From contig DASXVV010000002.1 of NCBI GenBank assembly GCA_036504035.1, positions 1-64,000 on the forward strand: a stretch of 64,000 nucleotides of DNA, written 5' to 3'. The notes beneath the pieces were generated by a model. The model was not told where the DNA came from, ran no database searches, and saw only the letters and a list, made by a program, of their open reading frames with translations. A program made the position numbers and the translations under genes. This document shows, one piece after another, positions 1-8,487 of this stretch (position 1 is the first letter of the stretch; each line of letters begins with the position of its first letter). This DNA comes from Candidatus Deferrimicrobiaceae bacterium (GTDB lineage Bacteria; Desulfobacterota; Deferrimicrobia; Deferrimicrobiales; Deferrimicrobiaceae).

Positions 1-526
1 CGACATGGACCCACTGGCCTTTCGCGACCTGCTTGCCCAAGGGGATGAAATAGGACTTTCCGACATTCTGCTTGTCAAGATTTTCGGGAATCTTGTAGTA
101 CCAGAGGTTCCCGTAATCCGGATGACGATAAAAGGACAGGAAGGGTGTCGATCCGGCGACCAACGGATCGTACCACTCGATCCTCATGCTGAAAAGCCGT
201 TTGCCGTTGTTGTCGACGAACGAAAACAGCGTTTCGGCCGGCTCGACCTCATTGCGCTGGATGAACAACTCGATGGTCCCCTTCGTCGAATCAGGGACCA
301 GGTCGGCAACCTTGTATTCGACGTAAGCCGGTGATGCGACCGCATGCCCACCTTTCGGGCTGCTCCAGGCCTTGCCGCCTCCGGGAAGGGAGGTGATGGC
401 CCCCCCCCTCAGTACGGCTTTCGAGCGCCCCGAGAAATCTTCGTCGAGAAGCACCTTGGCCTGACCGACGGCGGGAAGGACCGTCAACAGGATCAGCAGC
501 ATTAGCGAGGCTATACGGTTCGTCAA
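1..526 (-). CDS. Secreted LamG-like protein, 3' end cut by window edge
   Basis: The first 175 codons of a minus-strand gene that runs off the left edge. The chosen start is TTG at 526, with GGAGGAG eight bases upstream. It gives a lipophilic signal peptide (SLMLLILLTVLPAVGQA) followed by a mature region opening KVLLDEDFS. The visible part has alternating beta-type segments and phrases such as GTIELFIQ and FSFVDNNGKRLFSMRI, as in concanavalin/LamG-fold domains; that assignment is inference from pattern only. It lies 56 bases downstream of the giant cytochrome gene on the same strand and may be co-transcribed. A run of nine C (400-408; G9 in the coding strand, within LRGGAI) is a slippage-prone tract. 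I do not recognise a specific family or function. Confidence 0.6.
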   Translation of the reverse strand, partial: MTNRIASLMLLILLTVLPAVGQAKVLLDEDFSGRSKAVLRGGAITSLPGGGKAWSSPKGGHAVASPAYVEYKVADLVPDSTKGTIELFIQRNEVEPAETLFSFVDNNGKRLFSMRIEWYDPLVAGSTPFLSFYRHPDYGNLWYYKIPENLDKQNVGKSYFIPLGKQVAKGQWVHV

Positions 527-582
527 TTTGAATTCTCCTCCGATTCGAGATCGGGTGTGCGCTTCCATGAATGCGTCGGCCC

Positions 583-3500
583 CTACCAAGGAGTGACTTT
601 GTTCCAGCCGGCGCCCGTCGTGGCATTGTCGGACCACTGTGTAAGCCGATGGCAGTTCTGGGCCGAGGTCCAGCTGGAGATGCGCCGATTCTTGTTGAGC
701 GTGCCGAACTGCGCCCCGGTCGGAAGGCCGACCGCAGCCGTCTGCCACGTATTGTGCTTGACGTCTAGGCAGTTGGTGATCATGAGCCGCGGCAGGCGGG
801 AGGCATGCGGATTGTGGCACTTGGAGCAGAGGAACTGGTGAAACTTGTTGTCCGTCGTGGTTCCGTCGACGGTCGCCATCCAGGTATTCGTGCCGAATGC
901 ACGCGGAGTTGCGGTCGGGGGGAACTTGGCAGAGCTGCCGGAATTCCCCCGGAAGCCGTAGGGGCTACCGTCCCCGGGATCGGACGCTCCGGTGAAGTGC
1001 ATGGCGGGGTTGGTCGTGTTTCCGGCCGTGCCGCCCCGGAGGTTGAAGATGTTGGACGACTTGCCCGACGCGGTGCCGGTTCCGCCGATCGCCGAGTTGG
1101 CGTGCCCGTTTCCGGTGCCGACCCAGGAAGCGGCGGGATCGCCGAAGATGTTCATCGTGTTGACCTCGCTGTTGTGGCACAGGACGCAGAGTCCCGCGGA
1201 ACCGGCAACCGCGGTGGTGTCAGCGCCCGGGGTGTTCTGGTTGATCCAGTACCCGCCCATTTCGGTCTGGGCGGTGCTGCCGCGGGGAACGTTCCGGAAC
1301 GGCGCCCAAGTTGTGGAATATGCCGTCAGAGCCGTCCCTGTGGGCGCGCCGTCTTCCTTGAACGGGTTACCGCGCCAGGTGCCGCGAAGGTAGGGCTGGC
1401 CGGTGACGTTGTCGCTGTAGGTCCCGGGATTGGTGCCCGTCGTGGTGCGCGTCGCCTTGTTGAGGTCGTGGACGTCGTGGCAATAGGAGCAGCGAATGTC
1501 GGCCAGCGTCTTGTTGCCGGGACCGGCCGCCTTGGGCTTGCCGGCAGACATGGCCGTGGAGTGCATCGACTGAAGTGCACCGGCCTTGTAGGCAAAGGAA
1601 GGCGCCGTCGAAACCGCATTCCAGGTGGCAGGCGTGGTCCCGTTTGCGGCGTACCATCCGTTGTTGTCGGTGGTGTTGGCGGTGCTCAGGGAGCCGTAAT
1701 CGTAGACCATGGCGCCGGTATTGAAGTTGTTGTTGACGCCGAACTCGGTCTTGGAGGCGGACAACGTGGCGTCGGACCAGTGGCAGTTCCAGCAGATGCG
1801 CGCCTCGGTCGTGCCCACCGTGGCGGTGCCGCCCAGATGGATTCCGCCGTTGATGGTGTAGTTGATCCCGAGGACGGCCTGCATGTTCAGGCCGACTCCG
1901 CCGTTGTTGTCGGTGTAGTTGTTGTCCGGCAACGGAATCGTGACCGGCGTCCCGCTGTGGCCGGCATGGCAGTACGTGCACTGCGTAACCCAGTTGGTGG
2001 CGGCGGAAAGCGCCTCACCCGTGGTTCGCGTCAGGTGGGATCCGTAAGCCGTTGTCCGTTGCCCGTTGCCGGTGGCGTACCCGCCTGCCTTGTCGAAGAC
2101 CTTTGGGGCGGTTCCAGCGGCGTTCTTGTCGTGGCAAGTATCGCAGGCCGGCATCGGAATGACAGATCCGGAGACGGTTCCAAGAGGGAAGACCGACAGC
2201 GGGAAGTCATGAGCGTTTGCGGTTCCGGTCGCGCCTTCGTGGCAGGCGGAACACCCGGCCCTGGTTCCACTGGCGGCGAAGGAGCTGCCGTTGCTGTTGA
2301 TATTGACCTGGTGGATCGCGTTATCGTGCCGGGCTGATCCAGAGGCGTAGACGTGGCAGACGTCACAGCTTTCGGGCGCACCGTCGTGCCCTTTGCCGCG
2401 GATATCGTTGTCCTTGCCGCTGACGTTGAAGTGGGTGGTGTTGTCCCGCCACCCGGCACTGCCGGCGATCGTCTTCCACTGGCCGTGGCACACGTTGCAC
2501 CGCGGCGAACCGACCACGGTCGCCGTGTTGTCGGCCTCGGTCGACCACAAGCGCTTCCAGGCCCCCCGGTCGGAGTGGCAGCCGATGCCGACCGCGTTGT
2601 CGAGGCCGGAGCCGGGGGCGAAGCCGCTGCAGGTAACCCGGTTCCGGTTCACCGTGCAGTCGGTGAAGCTCAGGTTCGGGCGGTTCAGGGTGCCCGCCAG
2701 GTTGTCGGCGACCACGCCGTTGATGTGCGTCTGGTTCGGCGACTGCGCAGGCCAGCCGGTGTTCCAGTGGCAGGACTGGCAGCCTCCCTGGCCGTTGAGG
2801 CCCACCGGCAGCGAGTTGTCGTGCTTCGTCACGCCCGCGGCGGTCACCGCGTGCAGGCCCGAGCGCGGATTGTTGTCGAGCACGCCGCCCGGAGTGTGGC
2901 ACATGGAGCACTGCTTCGCCGAACCCGTGTACCAGTTGAACGTCGCCGTCGTGCCCTTCCGGTTGTGGCATTGCACGCTCGTGCAGCTGTTGTCGGTCGT
3001 CACGAACGCCGGGGAACCGTTGTCGACCGAGCCCCCCAGCATCCGACTTCCCGTCGCGGGGAACAGTTTGGCGCGCGGGCCCGCCGTGGCGTGCGTGGCG
3101 TCCGCAGCGTAGTCGTGGCAGTAGAGGCATATCGCTTGCTGCTGCGCCTGGCTCCACGTCGTGTTGTCGGCCAGGTTATAGCCGCCAAGACGCGTCGCGA
3201 TCTGGGTCAGGTGGCTCAGGTGATCGCCGTTGTAGTTATAGTCGGCCGTGAGACTGACCTTCGAGGCGGGTCCTACGCCGGGCTTCTGCGGCCAGATCCT
3301 GTTCCCCCCGTCGCCGTGGCAACCGGTGCAGGAAGCGCCCAGGTTGTTGTCGTGCGCGTGGCACGACAGGCAGGGCAGGGTCGAATTATGGGACGTATTG
3401 TCGGAGGACTGCGTGTAGTACTTCGCCTGGCTCGACGTACCGGCCCCGGTCCCGTGGTGGCAGACCTGGCAAAGCCCCTTGTAGTCGGTCCGGGCCCAGT

Positions 3501-6500
3501 CGCCGCCGCCGGCGACCATGTTGTCGCTGAGGAACACCAGGCCGGCGTTCAGCTCGCCCGAGGCGCCCCGGGCGCCGTACAGCCCGTCGGTCTTGGGCAG
3601 GACGTTGCGCTGCATCATGTAGATGTTGCCGGTCGTGCCGTTGCTGCGATTGCCGTGCGCGTCGTGGCAGTCCCAGCAGAAGGAGCCGCCGCCCGTGTTG
3701 TCGGTCGCGTGTTTGCCTCCGTAGTGCGCCGTGTCGACCCGGTCGGTTGCGGCGCCGGTCACGAGCGCCGCGCCGGCGGGCTGGTAGCCGGGAGGCGTCG
3801 TCGTCTTGCTGTGGCAAACCAGGCAGGTGGCGTTCCAGCCCGCGTTGGTGTATCCCGTCACGCCCGTCTGGACCTTCAGCCGGAACGGGTTGGTCGACAC
3901 CCGGTGGGCCACTCCCGCGTCGTGGCAATACGCGCACGGGTTGCCGGTGCCCGCCTTGGTGCCGAAGTCGGCCGGGGGGTTCCCGCTCACGTCGTAATTG
4001 GTCGTCTTGCGGCCGTGGCCCGAGTAGAACCACTCGGTGTTGTCGATCGAAGCCGCGACGCCCGCCGCGTACCAGGTCGCGTTCGCCGTCTGGAACTGGT
4101 TGGTGTCGCCGGTTCCGAGGTGGCAGTCGCTGCACTGGGGGGAAGCGCCGCCCCACTGCGCCGCGTTGGTTCCGTGGCAGGCGATGCCGGTGCAGGTCGG
4201 GACCGTGTACGAGAAGCTGTGCGCCGCGTTGTCGTTGTTGACGTTGTAGAAAGCGTTGACGTGGTTCGTGCGGTTGGAGATCGTCAACCCGTCGGTGGTC
4301 GTCTGCGCGTGGCACATCTGGCAGCCGTCGCCCGCCGCGATGTGCTTCGGGTGGCTGTTGATCTTGGGCGAATTGTTGGCGTAGTCCGGGGTGCCGTCGG
4401 TGCGGGTGCCGTCGCCGTGGCAATGGTTGCAGGTGATCGCCCCGTTGTCGGTCCACTTCGGCCAGCCGTAGGCGCCGTTGTCGTACACCGACTGGTTGAT
4501 CTTGGTGCCGGTGCTGTGGCAGTAGACGTTGCTGCAGGTCTTGGACGCGAGGGTGTAAGCCCCGGCGTTCTTGACGTCGTTGTCGTTCGGGTTCCAGGAG
4601 ACCAGGCTCTGCGGCGCAGCGGCGTTGACGTGCACCGCCCGGTTCGTGATCGTGAGGCCGTCGCTCGTGGTGGCGTAGTGGCAGGTGTTGCAAGCGATTC
4701 CGTAGCCCACCGTCGTGTTGTCGACGTGCTTCCGGTGGGAGCCGTACGTCGGCGGATTGGCGAATGTCGCCTTGTGGCAGGTGCCGCAGGCGCCGGAGGT
4801 GTTGTCGTTCCATGTCGGGGCGCCGGCATATCCGGACCAGGCGCGGGTCGATGCGGAGTTGGCGTGGCAATAGAGCCCCTGGCATGAGCCGTTGCCGGGC
4901 GTGCTCGCGGTGCCGATGCCGGACGCGCCCACGCTCCCGTTGTCGGCCGCGACGCCGTTGTAGGTCGGGCCGAACCCGTTGAGCGGATTGACCGCGCCGT
5001 CGAAACGGACTTTCACGTTGGATCCGACGAACTTGGTGGACCAGTCGCTGCCGCTGGAGACGCCCGATGCGTTGTGGACCGCATTCTGGTAATGACAGAC
5101 GGAGCAGACGTATCCGTAGCCGGTCGTCGGGTCGACGTGCTTGGCATGGATGGAGGAAAGCGGGTGCGTCCCTGCCACGTATGCCTGTCCGGGGTACGCA
5201 TGGCAGTTGTTGCAGGCCGGCAGGAAGCTGCCGCTGCCGGAGGACGACGAGTGGGAGTGGCATCCGGAGCAATCGGTGCCGGGGCCGACGTTGGCCTGGA
5301 CGTGCTCGGAGACGTCGTGAAGGATGGTCCCGGGCGTGCCGACGTTGCCCAGCGGCTTCTGATGGCATCCGGGGTTGTCGCAGAGGCTGGCGACCGTCGC
5401 GCTGTTGTCGGCGCGCAGGTAGTCCGTCTTGGACCAGTACCGGACGGTCTTCCCCATGATCGTGGACTTGATCATCCGGATATTGTTGTCGACGCCGTTG
5501 CCGTGCATGTCGTGGCAATGGAGGCAGGACGCGGAACCGGGTGTCCCGTTGATCTTGCCCGAGCCCGAGTGAAGATGGCGGTCTGCATGGCAGGAACCGG
5601 CGGAGCAGTTCGATTCGCCGCTACGCTTGAGGCCGGCTTCCTCGGGGTTGTCGACCACGCCGTCGAAATCGTCGTCGAGACCGTTGGACGCGAGATTCTC
5701 GGTCAGCGTCGCCTTGTTTGTGTCTTCCCGAAACAGGCGCTTCGGATTCGTCGGGGAGCGATGCGACAGCGAAGAATCATGGCACTGGATGCAGACGACG
5801 CCCATCGCGATTCCGGAGGTCGACGTGGGGCGGCCGTGGCCGACCGCGACGTAGGTGTTGTCGTTGTGGCAGATATTCGTGCAGTTTGAGGCTGCGACCA
5901 GGTTGGTGGACTGCGACGGCAGCAGGCGGCCGGTATCGCCGAGCTCTCCGAACAGGCTTTTCTGGGATCCCGAGTAGTGCGTTTCGTGGCAATCGACGCA
6001 GTTGGAAGTGCGAAGCGGCGCTTTGCTGGGCTCCTTCAACTGCCCGGTCGATCCGGCGTTGTCGAATGCTCCCCAGCCGTAGTGCCCCATCCGGTAGCCG
6101 CCCGTGCCGGCGCCAACGCCGTTGTGGCAGATATTGATGCAGAAGCTGTTGGACGCGTGCGAGATGGCTCCGTTCCACGAGGAAGCCCCGCCCCGAAGCA
6201 TGACCGGGTTGGCCGTTCGGGTCGCGGAGGAAGCATCGGTGTGCTCCGGATACCCGCCGGGACCCGTGCCGGGGCTGGTCGTATTCGTCACATCGTGGCA
6301 GTCGATGCAGCCGACCTGGTTGGCCGGCCCGGTCCAGCTGTTGTCCCAGTTGGACATCCACCGGGTCGTATTGGTATTCGCCGACAGGGAGACGTTCCGG
6401 GTGGTGGCGGCATTGTCGAGCGTATAGGTGCGGTCGACGGGGTGTTGGGACATCTTGCCGTTGAACTGCTCCAGGACATCCTTCATGCGGGTAGCGCTGC

Positions 6501-6822
6501 CGGTGTTGAAGTGGCAGAACGTGCAGCCGACGCCCTTCGGACCGAAGGCGGCCTTGGAACTGGGAACCCGGTTGCCGTTCAGAGATTTCATCGTGGGGAT
6601 GGATCGGGCTCCCGCGCGAAGGTAGCTCGTGTTGTCCTCGACCAGCGAGGAAGACATCACGTGGCACTGGCCGCAGTCGGTCGTTTCCGGATAGAGATTG
6701 TGCTTGGCGAGCGCAGAGGCCGACCCGGGGGAAAGCCCCAGAAGGCTCAGGGACACGATAAACACGGCACAAGCCGAGCGGAAACGTCCGTACGGCGAAA
6801 TCACGAAGGCGTCTATATGCAT
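583..6822 (-). CDS. Giant 40-haem c-type cytochrome, exported
   Basis: A 2079-residue exported multihaem cytochrome. A signal peptide ends near residue 38 (VSLSLLGLSPGSASA). I count 32 CXXCH motifs, two CX3CH (CINICH, CTNICH) and six CX4CH (such as CSAGSCH, CQGLYCH), 40 haem sites in all, plus a possible CX16CH site (2575-2631). The C-terminus has a CLDVKH element after the last CXXCH. Alternating CX4CH and CXXCH pairs are typical of Geobacter-type exported cytochromes, which move electrons across the outer surface during metal or electrode respiration; the actual partner is not visible. Start ATG 6822 is preferred over 6834 because GAGGA lies five bases before it. The dipeptide Asp-Asn occurs 38 times, almost once per haem. 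The gene upstream encodes a small exported protein. Long open frames on the opposite strand here are composition artefacts. Confidence 0.93.
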   Translation of the reverse strand: MHIDAFVISPYGRFRSACAVFIVSLSLLGLSPGSASALAKHNLYPETTDCGQCHVMSSSLVEDNTSYLRAGARSIPTMKSLNGNRVPSSKAAFGPKGVGCTFCHFNTGSATRMKDVLEQFNGKMSQHPVDRTYTLDNAATTRNVSLSANTNTTRWMSNWDNSWTGPANQVGCIDCHDVTNTTSPGTGPGGYPEHTDASSATRTANPVMLRGGASSWNGAISHASNSFCINICHNGVGAGTGGYRMGHYGWGAFDNAGSTGQLKEPSKAPLRTSNCVDCHETHYSGSQKSLFGELGDTGRLLPSQSTNLVAASNCTNICHNDNTYVAVGHGRPTSTSGIAMGVVCIQCHDSSLSHRSPTNPKRLFREDTNKATLTENLASNGLDDDFDGVVDNPEEAGLKRSGESNCSAGSCHADRHLHSGSGKINGTPGSASCLHCHDMHGNGVDNNIRMIKSTIMGKTVRYWSKTDYLRADNSATVASLCDNPGCHQKPLGNVGTPGTILHDVSEHVQANVGPGTDCSGCHSHSSSSGSGSFLPACNNCHAYPGQAYVAGTHPLSSIHAKHVDPTTGYGYVCSVCHYQNAVHNASGVSSGSDWSTKFVGSNVKVRFDGAVNPLNGFGPTYNGVAADNGSVGASGIGTASTPGNGSCQGLYCHANSASTRAWSGYAGAPTWNDNTSGACGTCHKATFANPPTYGSHRKHVDNTTVGYGIACNTCHYATTSDGLTITNRAVHVNAAAPQSLVSWNPNDNDVKNAGAYTLASKTCSNVYCHSTGTKINQSVYDNGAYGWPKWTDNGAITCNHCHGDGTRTDGTPDYANNSPKINSHPKHIAAGDGCQMCHAQTTTDGLTISNRTNHVNAFYNVNNDNAAHSFSYTVPTCTGIACHGTNAAQWGGASPQCSDCHLGTGDTNQFQTANATWYAAGVAASIDNTEWFYSGHGRKTTNYDVSGNPPADFGTKAGTGNPCAYCHDAGVAHRVSTNPFRLKVQTGVTGYTNAGWNATCLVCHSKTTTPPGYQPAGAALVTGAATDRVDTAHYGGKHATDNTGGGSFCWDCHDAHGNRSNGTTGNIYMMQRNVLPKTDGLYGARGASGELNAGLVFLSDNMVAGGGDWARTDYKGLCQVCHHGTGAGTSSQAKYYTQSSDNTSHNSTLPCLSCHAHDNNLGASCTGCHGDGGNRIWPQKPGVGPASKVSLTADYNYNGDHLSHLTQIATRLGGYNLADNTTWSQAQQQAICLYCHDYAADATHATAGPRAKLFPATGSRMLGGSVDNGSPAFVTTDNSCTSVQCHNRKGTTATFNWYTGSAKQCSMCHTPGGVLDNNPRSGLHAVTAAGVTKHDNSLPVGLNGQGGCQSCHWNTGWPAQSPNQTHINGVVADNLAGTLNRPNLSFTDCTVNRNRVTCSGFAPGSGLDNAVGIGCHSDRGAWKRLWSTEADNTATVVGSPRCNVCHGQWKTIAGSAGWRDNTTHFNVSGKDNDIRGKGHDGAPESCDVCHVYASGSARHDNAIHQVNINSNGSSFAASGTRAGCSACHEGATGTANAHDFPLSVFPLGTVSGSVIPMPACDTCHDKNAAGTAPKVFDKAGGYATGNGQRTTAYGSHLTRTTGEALSAATNWVTQCTYCHAGHSGTPVTIPLPDNNYTDNNGGVGLNMQAVLGINYTINGGIHLGGTATVGTTEARICWNCHWSDATLSASKTEFGVNNNFNTGAMVYDYGSLSTANTTDNNGWYAANGTTPATWNAVSTAPSFAYKAGALQSMHSTAMSAGKPKAAGPGNKTLADIRCSYCHDVHDLNKATRTTTGTNPGTYSDNVTGQPYLRGTWRGNPFKEDGAPTGTALTAYSTTWAPFRNVPRGSTAQTEMGGYWINQNTPGADTTAVAGSAGLCVLCHNSEVNTMNIFGDPAASWVGTGNGHANSAIGGTGTASGKSSNIFNLRGGTAGNTTNPAMHFTGASDPGDGSPYGFRGNSGSSAKFPPTATPRAFGTNTWMATVDGTTTDNKFHQFLCSKCHNPHASRLPRLMITNCLDVKHNTWQTAAVGLPTGAQFGTLNKNRRISSWTSAQNCHRLTQWSDNATTGAGWNKVTPW

Positions 6823-7001
6823 CTGGTTCCTCATCCCGCGAAGGTCCGCATTCGCCTCTCGGAGCCCTGATCATGGGCAAGCGACGATCTCGCCGTAAAA
6901 ACCCGCGAGAAAACCCGAAAGGCAATGATTTGAATGGGGTCCGCCGCCGTCAGGCACAAAAAAGCCGGACGGGCGACATCAGGTGGTGCGCGGAAGCGGA
7001 A

Positions 7002-7289
7002 CTAGACTCTGAGGATCTGGTGGTGGGGGGAAAATACAGGAACGATCTCGAGATTGGTCCGTTGGAAATCGTACGTTATGACTTCAGACTGCAGATCGAT
7101 CGACGTCGGCGGCGCGGAGGCATACTCGCCTCCGCCGAATTCCTGCGAATAATCGTCGTCCGACCGATTGTCCTCGTAGTAGGACAGGCCGGAGTGCGTG
7201 TGTGTCAGGGCCTGGTTTGCGACGACGGCCGCGGAAACGAGCGTCAGCAACAGCAGGAGGAGAATCTTTATTTTGGGGAAATTGCGCAT
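7002..7289 (-). CDS. Small exported or membrane-anchored protein, unknown
   Basis: A 95-residue protein with a basic N-terminus (MRNFPKIK) followed by a leucine-rich hydrophobic segment ending AAVVANQA, a signal peptide or anchor. The mature part is acidic and Tyr/Asp-rich (YYEDNRSDDDYSQEF) with two early histidines (THTH). AAAGGA lies five bases before the ATG. It sits 167 bases upstream of the giant cytochrome on the same strand, behind a recognisable promoter, so it may be the first gene of the cytochrome transcript. I recognise no family. Coding status rests on the start context, the signal-like segment and its position, not on homology. Confidence 0.55.
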   Translation of the reverse strand: MRNFPKIKILLLLLLTLVSAAVVANQALTHTHSGLSYYEDNRSDDDYSQEFGGGEYASAPPTSIDLQSEVITYDFQRTNLEIVPVFSPHHQILRV

Positions 7290-7318
7290 ACCATCCTTTG
7301 GTACGAGTATCGATAATA

Positions 7319-7347
7319 ATTGTTACATAGAGACATCGGATACGCAA
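7319..7347 (-). promoter_or_regulatory. Candidate sigma-70 promoter for the cytochrome locus
   Basis: On the minus strand, TTGCGT (7347-7342) and AACAAT (7324-7319) are separated by 17 bases, with transcription predicted about 20-25 bases before the 95-residue ORF. Each hexamer is imperfect, but the spacing is ideal and the region is AT-rich in a GC-rich genome. Three direct repeats abut the -35 element on its upstream side. Confidence 0.4.
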
Positions 7348-7389
7348 CCCCTCGTACGCCAACACCCCTCGTACGCACCCCTCGTACGC
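7347..7389. repeat. Three 13-bp direct repeats upstream of the -35 element
   Basis: ACCCCTCGTACGC occurs exactly three times, at 7347-7359, 7364-7376 and 7377-7389 (GCGTACGAGGGGT on the transcribed strand). Start-to-start spacing is 17 and 13 bases, and each copy contains the palindrome CGTACG. The array ends where the predicted -35 element begins, as expected for an activator or response-regulator binding array. It could also simply be a small tandem duplication. Confidence 0.6.
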
Positions 7390-7415
7390 TCGCCTGCGGC
7401 CATCCCCGCATTTCC

Positions 7416-7868
7416 TCAGCGCGTCCCGGACAGCGCCCCGTCGATCGACAGCGGGCCCGCGCCGCGGATCATGACGACGATGGCCAACCCGATCGCGAGA
7501 ATGTGATACTCGAAACCTTCCGTCCCCGCCGGGTAGATCGAGGACCAGTTCATGAAGAAGCCGACGTGCGAGTGGACCGTCGCGACGGCGACCGCCATGA
7601 CGCAGAAGATCCCGAACGCCGCCACGCGGCTCAGGCAGCCGAAGATCAGCCCCAGCGCGCCGAGGAACTCGGCGGCGATCGCCAGAACCGCGAAGGGAGC
7701 GGGAATCCCCATCTTGGCGGTGAAGAAACCGTAGGTTCCCGATAAGCCGTACCCGCCGTACCAGCCGAGCACCTTCTGCGCGCCGTGTCCGAAGAAAACG
7801 ATCCCGAGCGCGAGCCGGGCGACGGTATCCGCGTAATTGTCGGTCGTCGAAAGCAATTTTTTCAGCAT
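7416..7868 (-). CDS. DoxX family integral membrane protein
   Basis: A 150-residue protein with four predicted membrane spans and typical DoxX phrases: ARLALGIVFFGHGAQKVLGW near the N-terminus, then AIAAEFLGALGLIFG and a C-terminal AIGLAIVVMIRGAG. DoxX proteins are small membrane proteins linked to quinone or thiol redox and oxidative-stress responses; the substrate here cannot be told. GGGAGGG lies seven bases before the ATG. It is the last gene of the norC-norB-hemerythrin run, 64 bases after the hemerythrin stop codon, so a role in the same nitrosative or oxygen stress response is a reasonable inference. Confidence 0.85.
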   Translation of the reverse strand: MLKKLLSTTDNYADTVARLALGIVFFGHGAQKVLGWYGGYGLSGTYGFFTAKMGIPAPFAVLAIAAEFLGALGLIFGCLSRVAAFGIFCVMAVAVATVHSHVGFFMNWSSIYPAGTEGFEYHILAIGLAIVVMIRGAGPLSIDGALSGTR

Positions 7869-7932
7869 TTATGGTCCCTCCCGCGTGTTTGGATGCGGCA
7901 TGAACATCCTTCGTTGCCCTGAAATATCCCCG

Positions 7933-8487
7933 CTAGGCGGCATATTCCTCCGCCAGCCGGTGCATCATCGCGTGGAAGGCATCGTGGCGCCCGTGCCCGA
8001 CCCGCTCCTCCTCGATCCGCGCGAAGGCGGCGGACAGCCCCGCCTGCGTCTCCGGTGACAGGAGCTGGTCGGCGAGCGGGTAGAGCACGTTGTCCTCCTT
8101 GCCGATGTGGCCCGTCAGCAGCCCGATGTAGTCCCGGGCTTGCGCGGCGAACGCGACGCCCCCGCTCGCTGCTCCTCCCGCATATTCCCGGGCGGCGGCG
8201 GACATCGCCCGGACGAACGCCCGCCCCTGCTCGTGCTCGAACAGCATCTGCCCGATCGGCCCGCCCTCCCGGGGCACGCCGGCCGCCTCCATCGCGGGGA
8301 ACAGCTGCTCCTCCTCCTTCCCGTGATGGCAGGTGTCGACGAACACCTTGAGGAATTCGAGGATCTGCTCGAGGTGCTGCACGGGGACCGCCTGCCCCGC
8401 CGTCATCCTGCCGCACAGCCGGTCGATGATCCGCAGCATGACCTCGACGCCGCGATGCTCTTCCTTCAGCTCGTCCGTAGGCTTCAT
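7933..8487 (-). CDS. Hemerythrin (HHE) domain protein
   Basis: A 184-residue four-helix non-haem di-iron protein. Candidate iron ligands are His in EEHRG, His and Glu in CHHGKEEE, His in FEHEQG, and His/Glu/Asp in GHIGKED. This is the hemerythrin HHE-type layout, seen in proteins that bind O2 or NO or repair nitrosatively damaged Fe-S centres. The start at 8487 has GGAGGG seven bases upstream and overlaps the norB stop codon (ATGA), so the two are translationally coupled. Together with norC and norB this looks like an NO/O2 defence unit. The exact biochemical role is inferred from context. Confidence 0.88.
   Translation of the reverse strand: MKPTDELKEEHRGVEVMLRIIDRLCGRMTAGQAVPVQHLEQILEFLKVFVDTCHHGKEEEQLFPAMEAAGVPREGGPIGQMLFEHEQGRAFVRAMSAAAREYAGGAASGGVAFAAQARDYIGLLTGHIGKEDNVLYPLADQLLSPETQAGLSAAFARIEEERVGHGRHDAFHAMMHRLAEEYAA

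Noticed and set aside
805-4887. Long plus-strand open frames opposite the cytochrome (510 and 844 codons)
   Set aside because: Their translations are Arg/Val/Gly-rich low-complexity sequence without domains or ribosome sites. They mirror the strong codon bias of the real minus-strand gene with its 40 haem motifs.
6835-7001. Possible cyclic-di-GMP (GEMM) riboswitch before the cytochrome
   Set aside because: Such riboswitches precede many Geobacter cytochromes, so I looked for the conserved GEMM-I blocks on the minus strand. They are absent; only a weak imperfect GCCCGTC/GACGGCGGC pairing is seen. Nothing else in this gap could be supported.
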